A stretch of 49,346 nt of DNA from contig DLFD01000010.1 of the NCBI GenBank assembly GCA_002482005.1, positions 1 through 49,346 on the forward strand, written 5' to 3'. This DNA is from Lachnospiraceae bacterium UBA7729 (GTDB taxonomy: Bacteria > Bacillota > Clostridia > Lachnospirales > Lachnospiraceae). A program made the position numbers and the translations under genes. Below, piece by piece: positions 33,062-41,109 of the stretch; positions within the stretch are counted from its first letter, which is position 1, and the number at the start of each line of letters is the position of its first letter. Below the pieces are notes generated by a model, which was not told where the DNA came from, did not search any database, and worked only from the letters and a program-made list of their open reading frames with translations.

Positions 33062-35389
33062 ATGAAGATTACCGTTACTTTTTCCGATACATGGCTCGCT
33101 GAAGATGACGGGGCGCACAGGTCTGCATCCCAGGACCTGATCAGCCTCCTTCAATCTCAGTACAAAGGTGCCAAGGTCGTGGCAAGCTCGCCTGCGCAGT
33201 GTTCCGTCATCCTGAAGGAAGATGTCAGAAAAGAAGACATCGAAAAGCTCCTTCAAAAGATCGATGGTGCTTCGGAGGCACATGCGTATACGATCGACAT
33301 CTCAGAGAATGACAAACTCAGGTCCGACGACATGGATGACCTTCTGGCCGGTCTTGACCGGCTGCTTGACGACGCTTCAAAACCGAAGGAAGTGGAGAGG
33401 CCAAGTCATCAGGAATCCACAGCCGAGGCTCCGAAGGCCGGAGCGGCAAGTCATGTGGGACTCAAAGATGAGGCTCCGAAGGCCGGAGCGGCAAGTCATG
33501 TGGGACTCAAAGATGAGGCTCCGGAGGCCGGAGCGGCAAGTCATGAGGGACTCAAAGATGAGGCTTCGAAGCCTGGAGCGGACAGTCATGAGGAACCCGA
33601 AGCCAGGACTCCTGACCATGAAGAGCCACAGCCCGAATCTCCTGAAGCTGAATCCCATCCTTCAGAGCCCAGGAAGACAAAGACAGAAAGTGAGGAACAT
33701 TTGCCTGATCCTGAGACTGCAAAAGTAAAAGACAAAGCAGCTGATGCACAGGAAGAGCCTGATAAGGACCCGAAAGCCGAGCTTCTTGCCGAGACTGACA
33801 ATCTTGTCGGTCATGAGGAGTTCAAAAAGCTGATGCACGGCATGGACCATCTTGCGGAAAAGGCGGTCCGCATGCATAATGAGCAGCTGCTGCTGACTCA
33901 GGCTTATCTCTTCTTCATCAATGAAGGAGAAGGATGCACGACTGCCCTGCAGCAGTTCGGAGAGCTTCTGAAGGACACCGGTGTCCTCAAAGAAGCCAGG
34001 TCAGAAGCGGAATTCACCGTCCCGGCTCCTTATGAGGAGAATCTCGATGACAGGCTCCGCTCCCTGTCGAACTCGATTCATAACGCAATGCTTGCGCCGC
34101 GCGTGATCTGCCTGGATATCAGTTCCTGGGTACAGAGGACATCGCAGCCGAACTTCAAGCAGCTTCTGCTTGAGATCTCAAAGTCGAACAAGTCCAATGT
34201 GATCGTGTTCCGCGCACCTTACCTTTCCGGCAACATCCGGGATGAACTGACAGATGACATCGAGGATATCCTTTCCGTCGAGAAAGTCGTCTTCACTCCG
34301 TTCAGCAAAGAGGAAGTCCATGAGCTTGCCGGACGCAGGATAAACCAGTTCGGCTATACGCTGGATGAAGCAGCGTGGAAGTCATTTGACAGGAAGATGC
34401 TCTATGAGCAGTCGGATGGCTTTTACTATGGGATCCGCACGATCCAGAAGGCGGTCGATGAGATTGCCCGCCATGCAATGATGAGCAGTGAGTCCAATGT
34501 CATCGCTGCCGATGTCGTCAACGGCACCTACCGGATCAGGAACAAAGTCTCAAACCAGGGCTGGGAAGAGCTGAACGAACTGATCGGGCTGGATTCCGTC
34601 AAGCAGATGATCCCGCTGATCATCCGTCAGATTGAGATTGCCCGTGCGAGAGGCGGAAAAGTTCCGGCGATGCACATGCGCTTTGTCGGGAATCCGGGAA
34701 CCGGCAAGACAACGGTCGCCCGTATCATCGGCGAGATCATGAAGGAGAAAGGCCTTCTCCGGGTCGGCAAGTTCTACGAGTACAAGGGCAGGGACCTCTG
34801 CGGCAGATACGTCGGCGAGACTGCCATCAAGACGACTCAGATCTGCCAGCAGGCATATGGTTCCATCCTCTTCATCGATGAAGCCTACTCTCTGTACCGC
34901 GGAGGGGATAATCCGAGGGACTACGGTCAGGAAGCGATCGACACTCTGATCACGGAGATGGAGAATCATGCGAACGATCTGGTCGTCATCTTCGCGGGCT
35001 ATCCGCAGGAGATGGATACTCTTCTGGACGCCAACCCGGGTCTGCAGAGCAGGATGCCTTATCTGGTCCGCTTCGACAACTACACCAGAAAAGAGCTCGC
35101 TGACATCTTCATGGGCATGGCAGCGAGGGATTACAGGTACACGGAAGACTTCGAGAAGGCTGTCCGGGATTATTTTGATGAGATCGATGACACCGTGCTG
35201 GAGAGCGACAAGTTCGGCAACGGACGTTTCGCCCGCAACCTCTACGAGCGGACCTGGGGCTTCGCCGCCCTCCGCCTGTCGGATGCGAAGCCGGAAGATA
35301 TCGTCCTCGCGCCGGAAGACTTTGACAAGGCTGTCGCCGAAGTCGGAGCCGCCATGAAGAGGAAGCCGAAGAAGATGATCGGGTTCTGA
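33062..35389 (+). CDS. Tandem AAA protein, CbxX/CfxQ type, with degenerate first domain
   Basis: A 775-residue protein. Residues 1-85 form a small unknown domain. Residues 110-240 are a charged, repeat-rich linker (15-residue units like APKAGAASHVGLKDE). Residues 275-495 resemble an AAA domain whose P-loop is ruined (GEGEGCTT, lacking the Lys) and whose Walker B is weak (VICLDIS). Residues 500-775 are a complete CbxX-type AAA domain with Walker A GNPGTGKT (543-550), Walker B ILFIDEA (602-608), sensor 1 in VVIFAGY and Arg664 in LQSRMP as arginine finger. CbxX-family ATPases remodel other proteins (Rubisco activase, EccA of type VII secretion). No secretion or Rubisco gene is nearby. Coupled to YbjN. 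Confidence 0.85.
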   Translation: MKITVTFSDTWLAEDDGAHRSASQDLISLLQSQYKGAKVVASSPAQCSVILKEDVRKEDIEKLLQKIDGASEAHAYTIDISENDKLRSDDMDDLLAGLDRLLDDASKPKEVERPSHQESTAEAPKAGAASHVGLKDEAPKAGAASHVGLKDEAPEAGAASHEGLKDEASKPGADSHEEPEARTPDHEEPQPESPEAESHPSEPRKTKTESEEHLPDPETAKVKDKAADAQEEPDKDPKAELLAETDNLVGHEEFKKLMHGMDHLAEKAVRMHNEQLLLTQAYLFFINEGEGCTTALQQFGELLKDTGVLKEARSEAEFTVPAPYEENLDDRLRSLSNSIHNAMLAPRVICLDISSWVQRTSQPNFKQLLLEISKSNKSNVIVFRAPYLSGNIRDELTDDIEDILSVEKVVFTPFSKEEVHELAGRRINQFGYTLDEAAWKSFDRKMLYEQSDGFYYGIRTIQKAVDEIARHAMMSSESNVIAADVVNGTYRIRNKVSNQGWEELNELIGLDSVKQMIPLIIRQIEIARARGGKVPAMHMRFVGNPGTGKTTVARIIGEIMKEKGLLRVGKFYEYKGRDLCGRYVGETAIKTTQICQQAYGSILFIDEAYSLYRGGDNPRDYGQEAIDTLITEMENHANDLVVIFAGYPQEMDTLLDANPGLQSRMPYLVRFDNYTRKELADIFMGMAARDYRYTEDFEKAVRDYFDEIDDTVLESDKFGNGRFARNLYERTWGFAALRLSDAKPEDIVLAPEDFDKAVAEVGAAMKRKPKKMIGF
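33425..33604 (+). repeat. 45-bp in-frame tandem repeat in the AAA linker
   Basis: Units start at 33425, 33470 and 33515, with a degenerate fourth at 33560. They keep the reading frame and encode a 15-residue alternating acidic/basic repeat, giving a flexible linker between the N-terminal domain and the AAA domains. Confidence 0.9.
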
Positions 35390-35414
35390 GCGGGAAAAAT
35401 TCCGTCGTGCTCCT

Positions 35415-36450
35415 GGGAGGATTTCCTGAGGTGACATGCCGGCATACTGCCAGGATCTTTTCTGAGGATTACATGCTGCGAAATTTTCCGCAGCATGTAA
35501 TCCTCTTCTTTTTTCCGTTTTACACGCCAGCAGATTCAGGCTGAATACGTCCGATAAGGCTGGTTGCCATAATACTTATCTATTCGCCGGTATTTGTAAG
35601 GATTTATAAGAATTCCCCGGCATGCTTTTAAGAAGATTTCCGGAGATTACATGCCGGCAAAAATTCTCCGGCATGCTGACAGGATGTTTTCTGAAGATTA
35701 CATGCTGTGAAAATTTCCTCGGCATGTAATCTTCTTCTTTTTCCCGTTTTACACGCTAGCAGATCCAGGCTGAATACGCCCGATAAGGCTGGTTGCCATA
35801 ATACTTATCTATTCGCCGGTATTTGTAAGGATTTGTGAGAATTTCCCAGCATGCTTTTAAGAAGATTTCCTAATATAACATGCCGACAAAAATTTCTCGG
35901 CATGCTGCCAGGGTGTTTTCTGAGGATTACATGCTGCGAAAATTTCTGCGGCATGTAATCCTCTTCTTTTTTCCGTTTTACACGCCAGCAGATCCAGGCT
36001 GAATACGTCTGATAAGGCTGGTTGCCATAATTTTTATCTATTCGCCGGTATCTGTAAGGATTTATAAGAATTTCCCAGCATGCTTTTAAGAAGATTTCCG
36101 GAGATGACATGCCGACAAAAATTCTCCGGCATGCTGCCAGGATCTTTACTGAGGATTACATGCCGCGAAATTTTCCGCAGCATGTAATCCTCTTCTTTTT
36201 TCCGTTTTTCACGCCAGCAGATTCAGGCTGAATACGTCCGATAAGGCTGGTTGCCATAATTCTAATCTATTCGCCGGTATCTGTAAGGATTTATAAGAAT
36301 TCCCCGGCATGCTTTTAAGAAGATTTCTTGTGATTACATGTCGACGAAAATTCTCCGGCATGCTGCCAGGATCTTTTCTGAGGATTAAATGCCGCGAAAT
36401 TTTCCGCGGCATTTAATCCTCTTCTTTTTCCTGTTTTACACGCCAGCAGA
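35415..36450. repeat. 229-bp tandem repeat array with conserved hairpins
   Basis: Landmark hairpins begin at 35464, 35693, 35922, 36151 and 36380, a spacing of exactly 229 each time, with a shortened leading copy from about 35415 and a truncated last copy. Each unit has hairpin A (arms GAGGATTACATGCTGCG and CGCAGCATGTAATCCTC in unit 1) followed by a T-rich tract, a conserved 100-base middle (CCAGCAGATTCAGGCTGAAT region) and hairpin B (CATGCCGG with CCGGCATG). Arm changes are compensated between units. Since 229 is not a multiple of three and stops break every frame, it is non-coding. It lies between convergent genes (AAA and racemase), so hairpin A may terminate transcription from either side. 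Whether it is an RNA, a terminator bank or a mobile repeat is open. Confidence 0.95.
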
Positions 36451-36515
36451 CTCTTCATACCGACATACACAAAGCCTGTCACTGGCGGCCTTTCTGCCTA
36501 CTCAGGTTTAAAGAA

Positions 36516-36548
36516 GGGCAGCCCCGTGGATTTTACGGATGCCGCCCC
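36516..36548 (-). terminator. Terminator of the long transketolase-to-racemase operon
   Basis: On the minus strand GGGCGGCATCCGT pairs imperfectly with ACGGGGCTGCCC, followed by TTCTTT. It lies about 27 bases after the racemase stop codon. Confidence 0.6.
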
Positions 36549-36574
36549 TCTTTTCAGGAGAACAATTATGCGGA

Positions 36575-37255
36575 TCAGTCCTGAGCTTCCAGAAGTTCCC
36601 TGACTCTCTGGAATCCGGTGTCGCCGCTGTTGTATACCGGTACCTTTGTATCCTTTAGATACGGTGCCAGAGCAGACTGGGAAAGCTGTGCCAGGCAGAT
36701 GCAGTCAACCTCGTCAGAAAGCTTATCGATCGCATCAAACAGCATCTCATTGTGCTTCTCGATGTTGCCCTTGGAATACTCTTCGAAAGCTTCTGGGATC
36801 AGGACGGTCTTGCGTTCGATCTTTACTCCTGCTTCTCTTGCGCAGATGTCCATCAGTCTCTCGGATGACGGAACCGTGGTCCCAAGAGTTGCCAGAAGAC
36901 CGATCTTCTTTCCGGTCCTGACTGCCTTCTCATACATCGGACGGTCGATCTGTGCGATCGGCGTGTTGACAAGCGGTCTGCCAAGCTCTGCAGCATAATT
37001 GAAGGTGGAGCATGCCAGAAGGATCAGGTCTACCTTTGCTTCTTCAAGGTTATGTGCATACTCTGCGAACTTGAAGTAGTTTACCTTCGGGATGACGCCC
37101 GGGCCGCCTGCGATGTTGTCACGCTGGATCGTATCATCACACAGATGCATGATGCTTACTTCCGGGATGTACTTCCTGATATAAGGTTCCATGGCCGTGA
37201 TGGTGATATGGGACGCATGGATGATGCCTAATGTCTTGCTGCTGAGATCGCTCAT
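36575..37255 (-). CDS. Aspartate/glutamate racemase-family protein
   Basis: A 226-residue protein of the Asp/Glu/hydantoin racemase superfamily. Two cysteines sit where the family has its catalytic pair: Cys82 in LLACSTFN and Cys187 in CICLAQLSQSAL. The second motif differs from the usual GCTH of glutamate racemase, pointing to the subgroup that includes hydantoin racemases and decarboxylase-like members. There is no signal peptide. AAGGAGG precedes the ATG. It is the last gene of a carbohydrate operon, where a peptidoglycan role is unlikely; racemisation or isomerisation of a small hydroxy- or keto-acid is possible. Substrate unknown. Confidence 0.8.
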   Translation of the reverse strand: MSDLSSKTLGIIHASHITITAMEPYIRKYIPEVSIMHLCDDTIQRDNIAGGPGVIPKVNYFKFAEYAHNLEEAKVDLILLACSTFNYAAELGRPLVNTPIAQIDRPMYEKAVRTGKKIGLLATLGTTVPSSERLMDICAREAGVKIERKTVLIPEAFEEYSKGNIEKHNEMLFDAIDKLSDEVDCICLAQLSQSALAPYLKDTKVPVYNSGDTGFQRVRELLEAQD

Positions 37256-37345
37256 GATATTTTCCTCCTTAGGATAAGTATGAACTGAAAGTAATCCCTA
37301 ATACAAACCTTAATGCGGTCCTTAAGATGATCCTCAAGCTGGTCC

Positions 37346-39004
37346 TTATGCTTTCTTTACAGTGAGATAAGAGATCGCATGGGTCGGCATGACAAAGTAT
37401 ACCGTTACCTTGTGATCTGTTACGCCGAGAACCTGGTCCTCACACATCTTCTCCAGCTTGTCCTTTGCCTTGATGGCATCATAGACTTCCCCGTCCGGGA
37501 AGAGCGGAGACCCCTGCTTCAGGTATTCCTGGTATGCGTTCGAGTGATCTGAATCGATCCGCATATGGCTGATGCAGACCTTATCGGCATCGAGTCCGGT
37601 GATCTCCAGTTCGACCTCACTTGTTTCGTGGAGATCGATGTCGTTGTTATGGCTGTAGACCAGAATCTGCGTCTCTCCGTCCGCACCTCTTACTGCAAAC
37701 CCGGACACATCCGTCTCCTCACCTTCGCCGGTGTAGGAGCTTGCATTCTTGGTCCCGATGTCAGGTTCATTCAGGAAATCCATCTTCTCAGCGCCGTCGC
37801 TCTCAAAGGCAAGCTTCTTATCGCCCAGCTGTCCGTAGATCTTGAACAGATTGAAAACAGCCTTGTCGATTCCCTGAGTTGAGAATGTTCTTGTGCCCTC
37901 AAAGCATCTCTCGCCCGGGAACATGAATGCCCAGGACAGCGGATTGATGCGGGTATTGTACTTCCTGCTCAGCTGATCGATCTTCTCGAACGCAGATGCA
38001 ACGTAGGTCGCATAGTATTCCGTGTTGCGGAATCTCATGTTTGCGTTATCATGGATGCCGCCAGCTGCCCAGCCATCCGGATCTGCCTCGGAAAGGACTA
38101 CTTCTCTGTCGCCGAACCCATACTGATTCATGATGGAAAGGCCCATGTCTACCTGAAAGACAAGGCTCTCGACGGACGGAACAGCCTTCGGAGCACGGAT
38201 CTGGAACGGGAATCCGCCGCCCTTGACATGGAAGGAGATAAAGTCAAGCCTTGATCCCTTCTCTCCTGTCAGAAAATTGGTTCCTTCTTTGCAGTGCTCA
38301 AGGAAAAACTCAAAGAACTTTCTTGCGTGCCCTTCCTTGAAGATGCCTGTGACTGCAGGACCGCACAGACGTCCGTTCGGGAGCACTTTGTGGAATGCAT
38401 CCTCGGTATAATCATAAAGCTTGCAGTACTCTGCTGCTGTTCCGCTCCAGTAGAAGATATCCGGCTCGTTCCAGAGTTCGAAGTACCAGCTCTCAACTTC
38501 CTTTTCTCCGTACTTTTCGCACAGATGTGATACCAGCGTCCGGATGAACTCATGCCACTTGTCATAATCCTTCGGCGGACAGGTCCAGCCAATCTCCTTG
38601 TACTGGTTGTAGCTGTCCCAGTTGCCGTTCACCGGTCTCAGATAGTTGGTATCGACCAGGTCCATCGGCATGAATCCCAGCTCAAGGAACGGCTTGTTGC
38701 CGGTTTCAAGGATCGCGCCAACGATCCTGTCATAGTACTCAAAGTCATACACCGGGATGCCATGATCTTCGCTGTATACATTGGTCGAACCGAACTTGAA
38801 TGTTCCGAGGCAGTTGCCAGTGCAAAACATGAAGTGGGTGCGGACGAAGTACGGAGCATCTCCCAGGCTTCCGAACTTCTTCAGGAGCTCGATCCCTTCC
38901 GGAACATATGTGTAGTTGCACTCATCGTATCCGATGTATCTCCAGAGATGATTCTGTTTCCCTACCTCTCTGGAGGCATCAACCTTGACCGTAACCTTAT
39001 CCAT
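37346..39004 (-). CDS. GH39 beta-xylosidase
   Basis: A 552-residue retaining glycosidase of family GH39, which removes xylose from xylo-oligosaccharides; a few members act on other sugars. The acid/base Glu180 is in ELWNEPD and the nucleophile Glu306 in VVLSEADPDGW. Between them SFHVKGGGFP is also characteristic. The C-terminal beta-sandwich ends YFVMPTHAISYLTV. Length is slightly above the typical 500. There is no signal peptide, so it works on imported substrate. It follows the Opp-type importer genes, starting 5 bases after the last ATPase gene, and so likely acts on what that importer brings in. Confidence 0.9.
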   Translation of the reverse strand: MDKVTVKVDASREVGKQNHLWRYIGYDECNYTYVPEGIELLKKFGSLGDAPYFVRTHFMFCTGNCLGTFKFGSTNVYSEDHGIPVYDFEYYDRIVGAILETGNKPFLELGFMPMDLVDTNYLRPVNGNWDSYNQYKEIGWTCPPKDYDKWHEFIRTLVSHLCEKYGEKEVESWYFELWNEPDIFYWSGTAAEYCKLYDYTEDAFHKVLPNGRLCGPAVTGIFKEGHARKFFEFFLEHCKEGTNFLTGEKGSRLDFISFHVKGGGFPFQIRAPKAVPSVESLVFQVDMGLSIMNQYGFGDREVVLSEADPDGWAAGGIHDNANMRFRNTEYYATYVASAFEKIDQLSRKYNTRINPLSWAFMFPGERCFEGTRTFSTQGIDKAVFNLFKIYGQLGDKKLAFESDGAEKMDFLNEPDIGTKNASSYTGEGEETDVSGFAVRGADGETQILVYSHNNDIDLHETSEVELEITGLDADKVCISHMRIDSDHSNAYQEYLKQGSPLFPDGEVYDAIKAKDKLEKMCEDQVLGVTDHKVTVYFVMPTHAISYLTVKKA

Positions 39005-39009
39005 AGATG

Positions 39010-40059
39010 TTACTCCTCCTTTTTTGCCGTCAGTTTCAGTTCTTCAAGGCCGCTCAGTTTCAGCTGGTCAGCCAGATGGCATGCTGTAAAGTGCCCCGGA
39101 CTGATCTCACGAAGCTGCGGCAGTTCCTGCCTGCAGATCTCCTTGCCGTACCTGCAGCGTGGATGAAATGGGCATCCGGAAGGCAGATGAGCAGCGTTGC
39201 CTGCATCTCCCTTGAGCTCGACTCTCTTCGTATCCGTTGTCGGGTCCGCAACCGGGATGGCGGACATCAGTACTTCCGTATACGGATGTCTCGGATGATA
39301 GAACAGCTCTTCCGTCTCTGCAAGCTCGACAACACGGCCCAGATACATGACGCATACACGGTCAGAGATATGCTCGACTACGCTAAGGTTATGCGCGATA
39401 AACATGTAGGTAAGCCCATACTGATCTTTCATATCCTGCAGCAGATTAAGGATCTGCGCCTGTATGGAGACATCCAGAGCAGAAACCGCTTCATCTGCCA
39501 CAACGAACTTCGGCTGCATGGCAAGGGAACGGGCGATTCCGATCCTCTGTCTCTGTCCACCGGAGAAAGCATGCGGATAACGGTTCAGATGTCTGACCTC
39601 CAGGCCGACCTGCGTGATCAGCTTTCTGACACGTTCCGTGATCTGTTCTTCCGTGAATGCCTTCGAAAGTCTCATAGGCTCTGCGATGATATCAAAGACC
39701 GTCATTCTCGGGTTCAGTGATGTATAAGGATTCTGGAAGATCATCTGAAGATACTTCCGGTAATCCCTTACTTCCTGTCTGGTAAGAGCGCTAAAGTCGA
39801 CTGTCTTGTCGCCAAAGTGAAAGATGATCTTGCCATCCGTCGGCTCCAGAAGTCTCAGAATCGTCCTTCCAAGCGTCGTCTTGCCGCACCCGGACTCACC
39901 GACAACACCCAGCACTTCATTCTGGTAGATGGTCAGATTCACATCATTGACCGCTTTGACGTATCCAACGACTCTCTTGGACAACCCTTTCTCGATCGGA
40001 TAATATTTTTTTAGCCCCTTTACTTCCAGTATTGGCTTCCTGTCTTTTTCTTCACTCAT
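39010..40059 (-). CDS. Opp/Dpp-type ABC importer ATPase (OppF position)
   Basis: A 349-residue ATPase. Walker A is GESGCGKT (54-61), the Q-loop lies in IFQNPYTSLNPRM, the signature is FSGGQRQRIGIARSLA, Walker B is KFVVADEAVSALD, and the switch His is in MFIAHNLSVVEH. The C-terminal oligopeptide-transporter extension carries cysteines in CPFHPRCRYGKEIC. It works with the OppD-type protein encoded just upstream. Peptide-type importers also serve oligosaccharides in several bacteria, and the adjacent GH39 gene favours a sugar here. Confidence 0.93.
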   Translation of the reverse strand: MSEEKDRKPILEVKGLKKYYPIEKGLSKRVVGYVKAVNDVNLTIYQNEVLGVVGESGCGKTTLGRTILRLLEPTDGKIIFHFGDKTVDFSALTRQEVRDYRKYLQMIFQNPYTSLNPRMTVFDIIAEPMRLSKAFTEEQITERVRKLITQVGLEVRHLNRYPHAFSGGQRQRIGIARSLAMQPKFVVADEAVSALDVSIQAQILNLLQDMKDQYGLTYMFIAHNLSVVEHISDRVCVMYLGRVVELAETEELFYHPRHPYTEVLMSAIPVADPTTDTKRVELKGDAGNAAHLPSGCPFHPRCRYGKEICRQELPQLREISPGHFTACHLADQLKLSGLEELKLTAKKEE

Positions 40060-40086
40060 AAAGCTCCGCTCCTTGAAAGGTATTGG

Positions 40087-41097
40087 TCAGTCCGCAGGGT
40101 TGAACTTATGGCATCTGACAAAGTGGCCTGGCTCGATCTCAATCGTCTGAGGAACCACATGGGCGCACATCTCCATCTTTTCCAGACATCTTGTGCAGAA
40201 TCCACAGTTATCCGGAGGATCGATTGGAACAGGAACATTGCCCTCGATCGCAGGCAGATGCTCTGTAGTCTTATGTCCCAGGACTGGCATCGATCTCAGC
40301 AGCGCCCTTGTATATGGATGGACCGGATGCTTGAAGATCTGTACCGCAGAGCCGGATTCAACGACTCTTCCGAGATACATGACAGCGATACTGTCTGCCA
40401 TCTCCGCGATGACACCCATATCATGCGTGATATAGATGATCGACATATTGTACTGCTTCTGGAAACTCTTCATCAGATCGTTGATCTGTGCCTGGACCGT
40501 GACATCGAGTGCGGTCGTCGGCTCATCTGCGATCAGGATCTTCGGCCTGTTCACCATGGCAATGGCGATCATTGCTCTCTGACACTGGCCTCCGGAAAGC
40601 TGATGCGGATACGAATTGAACTTCTGCTCCGGATCAGGCATGCCAACTGCCTTCAGCATCTCGATACAGGTCTCTTTCGCCTTCTTCTTGTCTCTCTGTT
40701 GCTTCGGAGTGTGGACGAGGATCTCCTCCATCATCTGCGCTCCGATGGTGTAGACCGGAGCCAGGGAAGCCATTGGTTCCTGAAAGATCATCGAGATCTC
40801 ATTGCCTCGGATGCTGCGGATCTCAGCGCCGTCAGGCTTATACTTGGTCAGGTCTGCTTCTTTCTTTCCATCATTGTAAAGAATCTGTCCTCCGACGATC
40901 TTTCCTGGTGTGGTGACTGTTCTCAGGATCGAGCTCGCAGTCACACTCTTTCCGCATCCGGATTCTCCGATGATGCCTAGAGTCTGATTTCTCTTCAGGC
41001 TGAACGATACATCATTGACCGCTTTCAGCATTCCGTAGTCCAGTTTGAACCAGGTGGAAAGGTTTTTTACCTGAAGGATATAATCTTCCTGTGCCAT
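40087..41097 (-). CDS. Opp/Dpp-type ABC importer ATPase (OppD position)
   Basis: A 336-residue ATPase with Walker A GESGCGKS (44-51), Q-loop MIFQEPMASLAPV, signature LSGGQCQRAMIAIAM (an R to C change within the usual GGQRQR), Walker B KILIADEPTTALD and the switch His in YITHDMGV. The C-terminal motif CGFCTRCLEKMEMC has four cysteines, matching the metal or iron-sulfur site of some DppD-type ATPases. Neighbours are the OppC- and OppF-type genes on either side. Confidence 0.93.
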   Translation of the reverse strand: MAQEDYILQVKNLSTWFKLDYGMLKAVNDVSFSLKRNQTLGIIGESGCGKSVTASSILRTVTTPGKIVGGQILYNDGKKEADLTKYKPDGAEIRSIRGNEISMIFQEPMASLAPVYTIGAQMMEEILVHTPKQQRDKKKAKETCIEMLKAVGMPDPEQKFNSYPHQLSGGQCQRAMIAIAMVNRPKILIADEPTTALDVTVQAQINDLMKSFQKQYNMSIIYITHDMGVIAEMADSIAVMYLGRVVESGSAVQIFKHPVHPYTRALLRSMPVLGHKTTEHLPAIEGNVPVPIDPPDNCGFCTRCLEKMEMCAHVVPQTIEIEPGHFVRCHKFNPAD

Positions 41098-41109
41098 CCT
41101 GTTCCTCCC

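Noticed and set aside
35805..36110. Small minus-strand protein genes within the 229-bp repeats
   Set aside because: The unit length is not a multiple of three, frames differ between units, and substitutions follow stem pairing and not codon positions.
35415..36450. CRISPR array
   Set aside because: The unit is 229 bp and conserved along its whole length; there are no short repeats alternating with unique spacers and no cas genes.
36575..37255. Glutamate racemase for cell-wall synthesis
   Set aside because: The second catalytic motif is CLAQLS and not the GCTH type, and the gene is the last of a carbohydrate operon.
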